Positions 48,441 to 56,972 of a stretch of 64,000 nucleotides of DNA are shown one piece after another. Position numbers and translations under genes: made by a program. Source of the DNA: Aureimonas sp. Leaf324 (GTDB lineage: Bacteria > Pseudomonadota > Alphaproteobacteria > Rhizobiales > Rhizobiaceae). Positions within the stretch are counted from its first letter, which is position 1. Every line of letters begins with the position of its first letter. The stretch lies in contig NZ_LMOH01000001.1 in NCBI RefSeq assembly GCF_001423245.1, forward strand, positions 464,563 through 528,562, in the 5' to 3' direction. The notes under the pieces are model-generated. The model worked only from the letters and a program-made list of their open reading frames with translations. It made no database searches and had not been told where the DNA came from.

Positions 48441-49648
48441 TCGCCGGCGGGAAACTCGCCGACAACATCGCCCATTTCGCGCGGGCGCTTCGACGCGCCG
48501 GCCTGCGGGTCGGGCCGGCCGATACGCTGACTGCGATCGAGGCGATCCGCGCGGGCGGCATCGGCTCGCGAGACGACTTCTACTGGACCCTGCACTCGGT
48601 CTTCGTCGTTCGGCGGGAGGACACCGCAGTCTTCGACGAGGCATTCCGACTGTTCTGGCGCTCGCGGCAACTGGTCGAACGGATGCTGGCGATGTTCTCG
48701 GCCAAGACCCCGGCCAAGACGGAGCCGCCAGCGCCGAAGGCCGGCGCGCGGCGCGTATCCGACGCGCTGAACGCGGCCGGGCGTTCCGGCCGGGTGGACG
48801 AGCGCCCGACGCTCGACGTCGACGCCCGGCTGACGGTGTCCGCGGACGAAGTGTTCCGCGCCAAGGACTTCGCCCAGATGAGTGCGGCGGAACTGGCCCA
48901 AGCCCGCACCGCCATCAGGCGCATGGTCTCGCCCGACGATCGCGTGGCGTCGCGGCGGTATCGCGCATCGAACCACGGTCGGCGCTTCGACGCGCGGCGC
49001 ACGCTTCGCACATCGGTCCGCTCCGGCGGCGACTTGATCCTCCCGCAGTTCCAGGACGTGCGTGCCGTTCTGCCCCCCTTGGTGGTGATCGCCGACATTT
49101 CCGGCTCGATGAGCCAGTACAGTCGGGTGATGCTGCACTTCATGCACGCCATGTCGGCGAAGCGACGTGTGCGGGCGTTTCTGTTCGGGACGCGACTGAC
49201 GCCGGTCACCCGCCAGATCGCGCAGAAGGACCCGGACGAGGCGGTCGACGCCTGCAGCCGCCTCGTGCAGGACTGGTCGGGGGGCACACGCATCGGCGCG
49301 GCGCTGGGAGACTTCAACCGGCACTGGTCGCGGCGGGTTCTGTCGGGCGGCGCGGTCGTGCTTCTGGTGACCGATGGACTGGAGCGGGACGACATGGATC
49401 GGCTCGGCCGCGAGGCCGACCGGTTGCACCGTTCCTGTCGCCGCTTGATCTGGCTCAATCCGCTTCTACGATTCGATGGATTCTCTGCGAAGGCGCGGGG
49501 CGTGCGCGCCCTGCTGCCGCATGTCGACGAGTTTCGATCGGCTCACTCGCTCGATTCACTGGCCGACCTCTGCGCCGCGTTGTCGCGCGAGCAAGCGGGG
49601 CGAGAAACCGAGCCGCGCACGTGGCTGAAGGCAGGCGAGGCTGCATGA
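48437..49648 (+). CDS. VWA domain protein, CoxE-like
   Basis: A 403-residue protein with a C-terminal von Willebrand A domain. The MIDAS metal motif DISGSMSQYSR is near residue 222, followed by TDGLERDD with its MIDAS Asp. The N-terminal domain carries the GPADTLTAIEAI region of CoxE proteins. CoxE and CoxD act together to mature molybdenum hydroxylases. Its ATG overlaps the MoxR stop (ATGA). 10 bases separate it from the next gene, so an operon is clear. Confidence 0.9.
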   Translation: MIAGGKLADNIAHFARALRRAGLRVGPADTLTAIEAIRAGGIGSRDDFYWTLHSVFVVRREDTAVFDEAFRLFWRSRQLVERMLAMFSAKTPAKTEPPAPKAGARRVSDALNAAGRSGRVDERPTLDVDARLTVSADEVFRAKDFAQMSAAELAQARTAIRRMVSPDDRVASRRYRASNHGRRFDARRTLRTSVRSGGDLILPQFQDVRAVLPPLVVIADISGSMSQYSRVMLHFMHAMSAKRRVRAFLFGTRLTPVTRQIAQKDPDEAVDACSRLVQDWSGGTRIGAALGDFNRHWSRRVLSGGAVVLLVTDGLERDDMDRLGREADRLHRSCRRLIWLNPLLRFDGFSAKARGVRALLPHVDEFRSAHSLDSLADLCAALSREQAGRETEPRTWLKAGEAA

Positions 49649-49658
49649 GGACGCGACG

Positions 49659-49979
49659 ATGAACGATGCGACGGACATTCTCGGCACCGCCGAACGTTGG
49701 ATGGCCGAAGGACGACGGCTGGCGCTCGCCACGGTCATCGAGACGTGGGGCTCCGCCCCGCGGCCTGTCGGAAGCCATCTCGTGATCGACGATGCGGGCG
49801 GGTTCGAGGGCTCCGTATCCGGCGGCTGCGTGGAAGGCGCCGTAATCGCCGAGGCGCTGGACGCGATCTCAACCGGCGAGCCCAAGATGCTGGAGTTCGG
49901 TGTGGCCGACGAGACGGCATGGCAGGTCGGCCTCTCCTGCGGAGGGCGAATCCGCGTGTTCGTCGAGCGTTTGGGCTGA
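49659..49979 (+). CDS. XdhC/CoxI family protein, N-terminal-domain type
   Basis: A 106-residue XdhC/CoxI domain, with the conserved GSAPRPVGSHLVI and SVSGGCVEGAVI strings; the cysteine in GGC is thought to hold the sulfur-bearing cofactor or metal. XdhC binds molybdenum cofactor and inserts its sulfur into xanthine dehydrogenase-family enzymes. It is a stand-alone half: the Rossmann half is the next gene, beginning at the shared base of TGATG. This split form is known in alphaproteobacteria. Confidence 0.9.
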   Translation: MNDATDILGTAERWMAEGRRLALATVIETWGSAPRPVGSHLVIDDAGGFEGSVSGGCVEGAVIAEALDAISTGEPKMLEFGVADETAWQVGLSCGGRIRVFVERLG

Positions 49980-50683
49980 TGCGGGGCGAACTTCTCCTTG
50001 CCCTCAATGCCGAACGCGCTGCCCGCCGCGGCTGTCTCGTTCTCACCGAACTCAGCACCGGGGCACAAAGGCTGGTGCGCGAGACCGAGGCGGAAGCCGA
50101 GGGTGAGGTCGTGGTCCGGGCTCTGCGCGCCGGGCGGTCGGGGCTGATCGAGGGGACGCAGACCTTCCTCAACGTCTATCTGCCGCCGCCCCGGATCGTC
50201 GTCATCGGCGCGGTTCACATCAGCCAGGCCCTGGCCCCGATGGCGGCCCTTGCCGGCTTCGATATCGCCATCATCGATCCGCGCACTGCTTTCGCGACAG
50301 CCGAACGATTTCCCGATGTCGCCTTGAAGGCCGAATGGCCGGAGGACGCCCTGAAACAAGCGCCGCTCGACGCCTACACGGCGCTGGTCGCGGTGACGCA
50401 CGACCCGAAGATCGACGACCACCCGCTGATCGAAGCGCTTCGGGTCGGCTGCTTCTATGTCGGCGCCCTGGGGAGCCGGAAGACCCAAGCGCGGCGGGTG
50501 GAGCGGCTCCTCGCTGCCGGCGTACCGCAGCACCGTGTCGACCGGATCGAGGCGCCGATCGGCGTCGATATCGGCGCCTCGACGCCGGCCGAGATCGCGG
50601 TGGCGATCCTCGCATCCGTGATCGCCGCGTTCCGTGGACGCAAGATGCACGCGGAGCGGCGGGGCGAGGCGGCAAGCGCATGA
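49979..50683 (+). CDS. XdhC family protein, Rossmann C-terminal-domain type
   Basis: A 234-residue protein. The second half is an XdhC Rossmann domain (IVVIGAVHISQALAPMAALAG, then AVTHDPKIDDHP and GALGSRKTQARR). It completes the split XdhC together with the preceding protein. The N-terminal ~60 residues resemble the mid-region linking segment. Its stop overlaps the next start (ATGA). The motif set is intact, so it should be functional. Confidence 0.9.
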   Translation: MRGELLLALNAERAARRGCLVLTELSTGAQRLVRETEAEAEGEVVVRALRAGRSGLIEGTQTFLNVYLPPPRIVVIGAVHISQALAPMAALAGFDIAIIDPRTAFATAERFPDVALKAEWPEDALKQAPLDAYTALVAVTHDPKIDDHPLIEALRVGCFYVGALGSRKTQARRVERLLAAGVPQHRVDRIEAPIGVDIGASTPAEIAVAILASVIAAFRGRKMHAERRGEAASA

Positions 50684-52299
50684 AATTCGGCCCCGTGCCG
50701 ACGGCGGACGCCGAAGGCGCCATGCTCGCCCATGCCCTGACGGTCGGGCCGCGACGGTTTTCGAAAGGCCATCGGCTCACCGAAAGCGACGTGCGGGCGC
50801 TTCTGCAGGCCGGTCTTGCCGAGGTCATCGTCGCGAGATTGTCGCCGGGCGATGTGACGGAGAATGACGCGGCGGAGCGGATCGCGCGCGCACTCGCCTC
50901 GAACGGCATCGCCGTGGCGCCGCCGGGGACGGGGCGCGCCAACCTTCATGCAGAGGCGCCCGGCCTCTTCCTGCCGGATCGATCGCTGATCGGTGCCGTC
51001 AATCGCATCCATCCCGGCATCACCCTGGCGACCCTCGCCGAGTTCGCGCCGGTCGAAGTGCATCGCATGGTCGCGACGGTCAAGATCATTCCGCTGGCCC
51101 TGCCGGGCGAGGCGGTGGATGAGGCCGAGCGTGTCCTGGCCGGCGGAGCGGCGCTGCGTCTGGCGCCCTACCGCGGGCGCGGCGTCGGGCTGATCCAGAC
51201 CGAGCTTGCGACCCTCAAGCCCGCGACCCTCGACAAGACGCGTCGCGTTTTCGAAGGACGCCTGGCGTCATCCGGCTCGACGCTCCTGCGCGACGCGCGA
51301 TCTCCGCACGAGGAGCGCGCCCTGTCCGAGCGTCTGCTGGAAGCAGGGCCGGACGAGGAGATGACGATCGTCTTCGGCGCATCCGCCGTGATCGACGAGG
51401 CGGACGTGGTCCCGTCCGCTATCCGGCGTGCGGGCGGCGAGGTCATGCATCTCGGAATGCCGGTTGATCCCGGCAATCTTCTGCTGCTCGGGAGGATCGG
51501 CTCCCGCACCGTTCTCGGAGCGCCCGGCTGTGCGCGCAGCCCGGTCGAGAACGGTTTCGACTGGATTCTCAATCGCCTGATGGCAGATCTTGAGATCAGG
51601 CGCGAAGACATCGTCGGGCTCGGTGTCGGAGGTTTGCTGATGGAAATCGTGACACGTCCGCAGATGCGCGAGGACGTCGTTCCGGCCGGAACGGCCAGAC
51701 CTCGCATCCATGCCCTGGTTCTGGCGGCCGGGCGATCCAGCCGCATGGGCGGCCCGAACAAGCTGCTCGCGCGCTTCGACGGCGTTCCGCTCGTTCGGCG
51801 GACCGTGGAGATCGCGCGGGCGAGCCGCGCGTCCGGCGTCACGGTGGTGACGGGCCACATGGCCGAGGAGATCGCAGCGGCGTTGGACGGGACCGGCGCC
51901 CGGTTGCTCGACAATCCCGACTACGCCGACGGCCTCTCGACGTCCTTGAAACGGGGCTTCGCTGCCGCGATGGCGGATGCCGACGGCGTCCTCGTGCTCC
52001 TCGCCGACCAGCCGCTTCTGACGAGCGGTGACCTCGATCGGATGATCGACGCCTTCCAGCCCGCCGGGGTCGGATCGATCGTGCTGGCGACCGACGACGG
52101 CCGCCGAGCCAACCCGGTCATCCTGTCGAGCGCGTTCGCGGCGGCGATTGCCACGATCGAGGGGGACGTCGGCGCCCGGGCGATCGTACAGTCGAGCACC
52201 GGGCTGGTACGGGAGGTCGAGATCGGCCGAGCGGCGTCGCTCGACGTGGACACGCCGGATCTCATGCGCGAAGCGGGTGGCGTCTGGGACGAGCGGTAG
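50680..52299 (+). CDS. Fusion of molybdopterin-binding (MoeA-like) and MobA-like nucleotidyltransferase domains
   Basis: A 539-residue two-domain protein. Residues about 1-335 form a molybdopterin-binding, MoeA/CinA-type domain (HALTVGPRRFSKGHRL, VFGASAVIDEADVVPSAI, GVPGCARSP-like GAPGCARSP). Residues about 340-539 are a MobA/MocA-like transferase with the nucleotide-binding motif LVLAAGRSSRMGGPNK. MocA-type enzymes make molybdopterin cytosine dinucleotide for xanthine dehydrogenase-family enzymes, fitting the XdhC genes before it. Its ATG overlaps the XdhC stop. This domain order is known in the order but substrate use is inferred. Confidence 0.9.
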   Translation: MKFGPVPTADAEGAMLAHALTVGPRRFSKGHRLTESDVRALLQAGLAEVIVARLSPGDVTENDAAERIARALASNGIAVAPPGTGRANLHAEAPGLFLPDRSLIGAVNRIHPGITLATLAEFAPVEVHRMVATVKIIPLALPGEAVDEAERVLAGGAALRLAPYRGRGVGLIQTELATLKPATLDKTRRVFEGRLASSGSTLLRDARSPHEERALSERLLEAGPDEEMTIVFGASAVIDEADVVPSAIRRAGGEVMHLGMPVDPGNLLLLGRIGSRTVLGAPGCARSPVENGFDWILNRLMADLEIRREDIVGLGVGGLLMEIVTRPQMREDVVPAGTARPRIHALVLAAGRSSRMGGPNKLLARFDGVPLVRRTVEIARASRASGVTVVTGHMAEEIAAALDGTGARLLDNPDYADGLSTSLKRGFAAAMADADGVLVLLADQPLLTSGDLDRMIDAFQPAGVGSIVLATDDGRRANPVILSSAFAAAIATIEGDVGARAIVQSSTGLVREVEIGRAASLDVDTPDLMREAGGVWDER

Positions 52300-52362
52300 G
52301 GCTGCCTGCAAATGTCGCGCTGCGCTGCGGTGACGATTTTCGCGCCAACCGGGACGAAGCGT

Positions 52363-52377
52363 TTAAGGGTTCGTTAA
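52363..52377. promoter_or_regulatory. Perfect CtrA-type box upstream of usg
   Basis: TTAA-GGGTTCG-TTAA matches the CtrA consensus TTAA-N7-TTAA exactly and lies 63 bases before the usg start. CtrA is the output of the CckA pathway. By rough estimate, well under one such perfect match is expected by chance in 64 kb of this base composition. Confidence 0.55.
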
Positions 52378-52440
52378 TCATGAGGGCGCAGCCTCGGTGC
52401 CGAGGGCCGCTTCCTCGGCCCTGATGCAGAAGGAGCCGAC

Positions 52441-52725
52441 ATGCCTGCCGCACGTACGCCCGATCCGCAGTTCCTGAAGATGCTCTCCGGCTACGGCCTG
52501 ACATTCGCGGAAATCCTCTACCGCATGCCGGATCACCCGGCCTTTCTTCAGACCTTCTCCTGGCAGTTCGACGACATCGCGCCGGAGTATCCACGCCTCC
52601 GACGCTTCCTCGCGCATTGGGAGCAGGACGTGGAAGCGACGATCCATTCGGTCCGCGTCATGCACCAGGGACTCATCCAGCCGCGCGAGATCAAGCTCGT
52701 GCGCGAGGTCGGCTACCTCAACTGA
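52441..52725 (+). CDS. usg: Usg family protein
   Basis: A 94-residue member of the Usg family, named from genes next to trpF-trpB in Caulobacter and Rhizobiaceae and of unknown biochemical role. The entire conserved frame is visible: GYGLTFAEILYRMPDHP, LQTFSWQFDDIAPEYPRLRR and C-terminal QPREIKLVREVGYLN (read in pieces). AAGGAG precedes the ATG by 6 bases. It is separate from any trp gene here. A perfect CtrA-type box precedes it. It converges on radC, with 4 bases between stop codons. Confidence 0.9.
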   Translation: MPAARTPDPQFLKMLSGYGLTFAEILYRMPDHPAFLQTFSWQFDDIAPEYPRLRRFLAHWEQDVEATIHSVRVMHQGLIQPREIKLVREVGYLN

Positions 52726-52729
52726 CGCG

Positions 52730-53491
52730 TCAGATCAGGCTTTCGGCACGGAAGCTGAAATGGCCGTTGCGGCCGATGATGACGTGGTCGTGGATCTTGA
52801 TGCCGAGCGCTTCGGCGACGTCGACGAGCGTCTTCGTCATGTCGATATCGGCGCGCGACGGACTGGGGTCGCCCGACGGGTGGTTGTGGACGAGCACCAG
52901 CGCGCTCGCCGACAGAGCGAGGGCGCGGCCCATCACCTCGCGCGGATAGACCGGCGTGTGGTTGACCGTGCCGACCTGCTGCACCTCGTCGGCGATGAGG
53001 GCGTTCTTGCGATCGAGGAACAGAATGCGGAACTGTTCGCGCGTCTCGTGCGCCATGACGGCGTGGCAGTAGTCGAGGACCGCCGACCATGACGACAGCA
53101 TCTCGCGCCCGCGGATCGAGGCGCGGAACGCCCTTTGATTCACGGCGGTCACGATCCGGAGGTCGAGCGCGGTGGCGGCTCCGATGCCGTCGATCTCCGC
53201 CAGAAGCTCGGCCGGCGCATTCAAGACGTCGGAGAGCGTTCCGAAACGCTTCAGGAGCGCCTTCGCGATCGGCTTTGTGTCGCGGCGGGGGATGAAGCGG
53301 AAGAGCAGGAGTTCGAGGAGCTCGTAGTCGGCCAGCGCGTCGGGCCCGGCCGACGTGAAGCGCTCTCGCAGTCGATCGCGATGTCCGTCGTGATCCTTTG
53401 GAGCGGCGCGCGGCTTCGGGAGCGACACTTCGATCGCGCCGCCCCAGTCGGGCTGCGGCGCTTCCTTCAGGCCGTCGTCCCCCTCCGCCAT
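52730..53491 (-). CDS. radC: DNA repair protein RadC (JAMM domain)
   Basis: A 253-residue RadC/YeeS-family protein. N-terminal helix-hairpin-helix segment near residues 98-116 ([18 protein letters not shown]) is followed by the JAMM metal-binding motif: H202, H204 and D215 in [14 protein letters not shown]. RadC was named for DNA repair, but its enzymatic role remains uncertain. ATG at 53491 is preferred; earlier starts would overlap the map gene. It lies 7 bases after map. Confidence 0.93.
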   Translation of the reverse strand: MAEGDDGLKEAPQPDWGGAIEVSLPKPRAAPKDHDGHRDRLRERFTSAGPDALADYELLELLLFRFIPRRDTKPIAKALLKRFGTLSDVLNAPAELLAEIDGIGAATALDLRIVTAVNQRAFRASIRGREMLSSWSAVLDYCHAVMAHETREQFRILFLDRKNALIADEVQQVGTVNHTPVYPREVMGRALALSASALVLVHNHPSGDPSPSRADIDMTKTLVDVAEALGIKIHDHVIIGRNGHFSFRAESLI

Positions 53492-53498
53492 GATCCGT

Positions 53499-54350
53499 TC
53501 AGGCCTGCGCTTCGGCCCAGGCCGAAGCGGGGAAGCCCGGCATGTCGTGCCCGTTGAGAGACCGCGTGAAGACCTCACAGCCGGTTTCGGTCACGCCCAC
53601 GGTGTGCTCGTACTGCGCCGAAAGCGAGCGGTCGCGCGTGACGGCGGTCCAGCCGTCGGCCAGCACCTTCACGTGCGGGCGCCCGAGATTGATCATCGGC
53701 TCGATGGTGAAGATCATGCCGGGGCGCATCTCGACGCCTTCGCCGCGACGTCCATAGTGCAAGATATTCGGCGCGTCGTGGAACAGGCGGCCGATCCCAT
53801 GGCCGCAGAAGTCCCGCACCACCGAACAACGCTCACCCTCGGCATAGGCCTGGATCGCGGCTCCGATGTCGCCGACGTGGTTGCCGGGCTTCACCGCCTC
53901 GATCCCGATCAGGAGCGAGCGATAGGTGATCTCGCACAGCCGCTCGGCCGCCCGCTTGATCTGGCCGACCGGGTACATTCGCGAGGTGTCGCCGTAGTAG
54001 CCGTCGAGGATCAGCGTCACGTCGATGTTGACGATATCGCCCTCGCGCAGCGGCTTGTCGTTGGGAATGCCGTGGCAGACGACGTGGTTGATCGAGGTGC
54101 AGACGTTCTTGGTGTAGCCGCGATAGTTGAGCTGCGCCGGCAGCGCGCCGTGGTCGCGGGTGAACTCGGACACGAACTGGTCGATCTCGTTGGTCGTGAT
54201 GCCCGGCTTCACGATCTCGGCCAACTGGTCCAGCACCGTCGCCGAGAGCCGGCTGACGCGGCGCATGCCCTCGAAGGCCTCCGCGTCGTAGAGCCGGATC
54301 GAGCCGGTGTTGCGGAGGGGGTTGGCTTCGGCTTCGAGGTAGACTGTCAT
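53499..54350 (-). CDS. map: Type I methionine aminopeptidase
   Basis: A 283-residue metallopeptidase that removes N-terminal methionine from new proteins. Metal ligands and neighbours: HGIP, NIDVT (Asp), DTSRMY (Asp), [14 protein letters not shown] (His), FTIEPMIN (Glu) and [11 protein letters not shown] (Glu). The N-terminal extension of about 25 residues is common in alphaproteobacteria. Its Shine-Dalgarno site is weak. It lies 86 bases downstream of phaC and 7 before radC. Confidence 0.96.
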   Translation of the reverse strand: MTVYLEAEANPLRNTGSIRLYDAEAFEGMRRVSRLSATVLDQLAEIVKPGITTNEIDQFVSEFTRDHGALPAQLNYRGYTKNVCTSINHVVCHGIPNDKPLREGDIVNIDVTLILDGYYGDTSRMYPVGQIKRAAERLCEITYRSLLIGIEAVKPGNHVGDIGAAIQAYAEGERCSVVRDFCGHGIGRLFHDAPNILHYGRRGEGVEMRPGMIFTIEPMINLGRPHVKVLADGWTAVTRDRSLSAQYEHTVGVTETGCEVFTRSLNGHDMPGFPASAWAEAQA

Positions 54351-54436
54351 GATTGCAGCGATGCGTGCCCGCGACGGGAGAGAAAGAGCTTGTGCGTGAT
54401 GTCGCACCGATGGCGCAGCGCTTCAAGCCCGGCCGG

Positions 54437-56260
54437 TCATTGGCGGACGTATCGGCCCGGCGCGTCCTCGATCACCGGCAAGCCGTTGGCGCCGGGTTGG
54501 CGGGCCGGCACCCGCTCGCTCGATTGCGCCTCGAGCCATGCCTGCCAGTGTGGCCACCAGGAACCCTTCGTCTCGCGCGCCTGACCCCACCATTCGTCGA
54601 ACGACAGATCGCGCGATGGCGAGGGCCCAACCCAGAACTGGTACTTGTTCTTGGCGGGCGGATTGACCACACCCGCAATGTGACCCGAGCCGGACACGAC
54701 ATAGGTGACGGGCGCGCCGAGCGCCTGGCTGCCCTCATAGACGCTGAGGGCCGGGGCGATGTGGTCTTCCTTGGTGGCGAGATTGTAGACGGGCAGGGTG
54801 ATGGTCGACAGGTCGAGGGTCACGCCGCCGATCTCCATCATGCCGCGCGACAGCCGGTTCTCAAGATAGCAGTTGCGCAGGTAGAAAAGGTGGTTCGCCT
54901 TCGCCATCCGCGTGGCGTCGGCGTTCCAGAACAGGAGGTCGAAGGGCAGGGGTTCCTTGCCCTTCAGGTAGTTGTTGACGAAGTACGGCCAGATCAGATC
55001 GCCGGACCGGAGGAGGTTGAAGGCCGTCGCCATCTGCGAGCCGTCGAGATAGCCCTTCTCCATCGTGCGTTCGATCTCGGCGAGCTGGCCTTCGTCGACG
55101 AAGACCTTCAGATCGCCAGAGTGCTTGAAGTCGATCTGGGTCGTCAGGAACGTGACCGAGGCGATCCGGTCGTCGCCGCGAGCCTTTAGATAGGGAAGCG
55201 AGGCGGCGAGCAGCGTCCCGCCGACGCAGTAGCCCACCATGTTGACGTCGCGCTCGCCGGTCGCCTGCTCCACCGTGTCGAGCCCGAAGGCGATGCCTAC
55301 GTCGATGTAGTCCTTCCAGCTCCGGTCGGCGTGGGCTTCCGTCGGGTTCACCCAGGAGATGACGAAGACCGTGTGCCCCTGCGCGACCATCCAGCGGATG
55401 AAGGACTTCTCCGGGTTGAGATCGAGGATGTAGAACCGGTTGATCCAGGGCGGCGAGATCAGGATCGGGCGCTGGAACACGGTGTCCGTCTGCGGCGCGT
55501 ATTGCAGGATCTGGCAGACCTCGTTCTCGGCGACGACCTTGCCCGGTGTCATCGCGAGGTTCTCGCCGACCGCGAACCTGGTCGGATCGGACTGGCGCAA
55601 TTTCAGCTGACCGTTGCCCTTCATCATGTCCTCGGCGAACATGCGCATTCCGCGGACGAGGTTTTCGCCGTTCTGCTCGACCGTTTCGCGGTAAAGTTCC
55701 GGGTTCGTCAGGACGAAGTTGGAGGGCGAAATCGCGTTGGCGATCTGCTTGACGTAGAACGCGGCCTTCTGGCGCGTATGCGGATCGAGACCGTCCGACC
55801 GCTCGACCAGCATGTTCGCCCAGTCCGAGGTGATGACGTAGGCTTCCTTCAGGAAGCTGAAGAAAAGGTTGCGGCTCCAGTCCTCGTGCGTGAAGCGCTT
55901 GTCCGGCCGACCGGCCGGCGCTTCAGCGGGTGGCGCGCCCGAGGCCTTGCGGATCGATTCCGCCCACAGGCCCATGAAGCGCATCATCAGAGTGCTCTGC
56001 GCCTCCAGCGAGCGCGCAGGGTCGGTGAGCCAGTACTCGCCCACGCGCGAGAGGGTCGCGACCATGTCGGAATAGCTGAGCGGGCCGTCCTTGATCTCTC
56101 CGCGCTCGCGCGGCTCGACCCAGGCGGATGCGGCCTTGCCGACCTGCTCCAGCATCCGCGCCATGTTGCGCGCGAAGGCTTCGGGATCCCGCACCGCATA
56201 GTCGGAGAAGGAGGGCATCTCCCCGGCGGGGGTGTCGGTCGTGGATGTCGATTCCGCCAT
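54437..56260 (-). CDS. phaC: Class I poly(3-hydroxyalkanoate) synthase PhaC
   Basis: A 607-residue PHA polymerase. The lipase-like box GYCVGG contains the catalytic C345 that carries the growing chain. Catalytic Asp and His regions (YNLATKEDHIAP, VSGSGHIAGVVNPP) are present. It polymerises 3-hydroxyacyl-CoA to a carbon-storage polyester on granules. The Pro/acidic N-terminal extension is variable. It sits next to the aminotransferase and hom cluster on the opposite strand, as in many Hyphomicrobiales. Confidence 0.97.
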   Translation of the reverse strand: MAESTSTTDTPAGEMPSFSDYAVRDPEAFARNMARMLEQVGKAASAWVEPRERGEIKDGPLSYSDMVATLSRVGEYWLTDPARSLEAQSTLMMRFMGLWAESIRKASGAPPAEAPAGRPDKRFTHEDWSRNLFFSFLKEAYVITSDWANMLVERSDGLDPHTRQKAAFYVKQIANAISPSNFVLTNPELYRETVEQNGENLVRGMRMFAEDMMKGNGQLKLRQSDPTRFAVGENLAMTPGKVVAENEVCQILQYAPQTDTVFQRPILISPPWINRFYILDLNPEKSFIRWMVAQGHTVFVISWVNPTEAHADRSWKDYIDVGIAFGLDTVEQATGERDVNMVGYCVGGTLLAASLPYLKARGDDRIASVTFLTTQIDFKHSGDLKVFVDEGQLAEIERTMEKGYLDGSQMATAFNLLRSGDLIWPYFVNNYLKGKEPLPFDLLFWNADATRMAKANHLFYLRNCYLENRLSRGMMEIGGVTLDLSTITLPVYNLATKEDHIAPALSVYEGSQALGAPVTYVVSGSGHIAGVVNPPAKNKYQFWVGPSPSRDLSFDEWWGQARETKGSWWPHWQAWLEAQSSERVPARQPGANGLPVIEDAPGRYVRQ

Positions 56261-56433
56261 GGCCGGTCCTCGTTGCTGATCCCTTAGAGCATTATGTCGG
56301 CGCCACGACAGCGGCGTGAAGCATCTTGCGCCGGACTTTCGTCGCCGCGCCGCAACATCGGGATGCGCCGCAACGCGCCATTCCCAAGCCGAAATCCTTC
56401 GGTTAAGAAGGTCGCGTTCGGGGGAAGGCCTTC

Positions 56434-56847
56434 ATGATCTTGGGTATGCGAGCGGTGCGATCGACGGTGACGAGCCTCGTGCTCGTGCTGAGCCTGTCCG
56501 CCTGCCAGTCCTTTCTTCCGCGCGACGAGACCCCGGTGACCCTGCCGCCGCTCGCCGCAGCCCCCGGCGTGTCGTCGTCCGGCCAGAAGCTGGACGAGAA
56601 CGGCTATCCGATCATCGGCCGCATGCCGCGCGCGGCAAAGCCGCAGGCGACGGACGAGGCCGTGCAGCAGACCGAGCGGCGCTACGCCAACGCGGGCGCG
56701 CGGGCGCCGGGCAATCCCGAGGCCTCCTACCGCCGCGACGTGTCGGAACTCGAAGCGATCGCCGCCAGCCAACGGGCGGAAGCGGACAGGGTGCTGGCGA
56801 CGAGCGCGGCGCCGGCGGACGCGGCAGCCAGCAGCCGGGCGCAGTAG
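56434..56847 (+). CDS. Small predicted lipoprotein, unknown function
   Basis: A 137-residue protein with a signal sequence and lipobox LSAC, then a Pro/Ala-rich and charged region (residues about 28-137) that is probably disordered. It should be anchored by its acylated cysteine. No domain was recognised. AAGG lies 5 bases before the ATG. It lies 125 bases before the aminotransferase gene, on the same strand, and is divergent from phaC. Confidence 0.72.
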   Translation: MILGMRAVRSTVTSLVLVLSLSACQSFLPRDETPVTLPPLAAAPGVSSSGQKLDENGYPIIGRMPRAAKPQATDEAVQQTERRYANAGARAPGNPEASYRRDVSELEAIAASQRAEADRVLATSAAPADAAASSRAQ

Positions 56848-56972
56848 AGCGCCGCCGACCGCGAGACGCGGTCGATGCGCCCGGCACCAGCGGACGCTCA
56901 GCGAATGAGCCCGTTCGGCTGCCGGTTCTTGCCGCCAGCCCATTTCATGCGTCCAGCCGAAGGCCCGCATCC

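Noticed and set aside
52723-52732. TGACGCGTCA palindrome at the usg/radC junction as a terminator
   Set aside because: It is only a 10-base palindrome made by the two convergent stop codons, too short a stem with no T-run.
56316-56972. N-terminal extension of the aminotransferase reading frame
   Set aside because: It covers the small lipoprotein gene in another frame and looks Arg-rich; the conserved enzyme starts at 56973.
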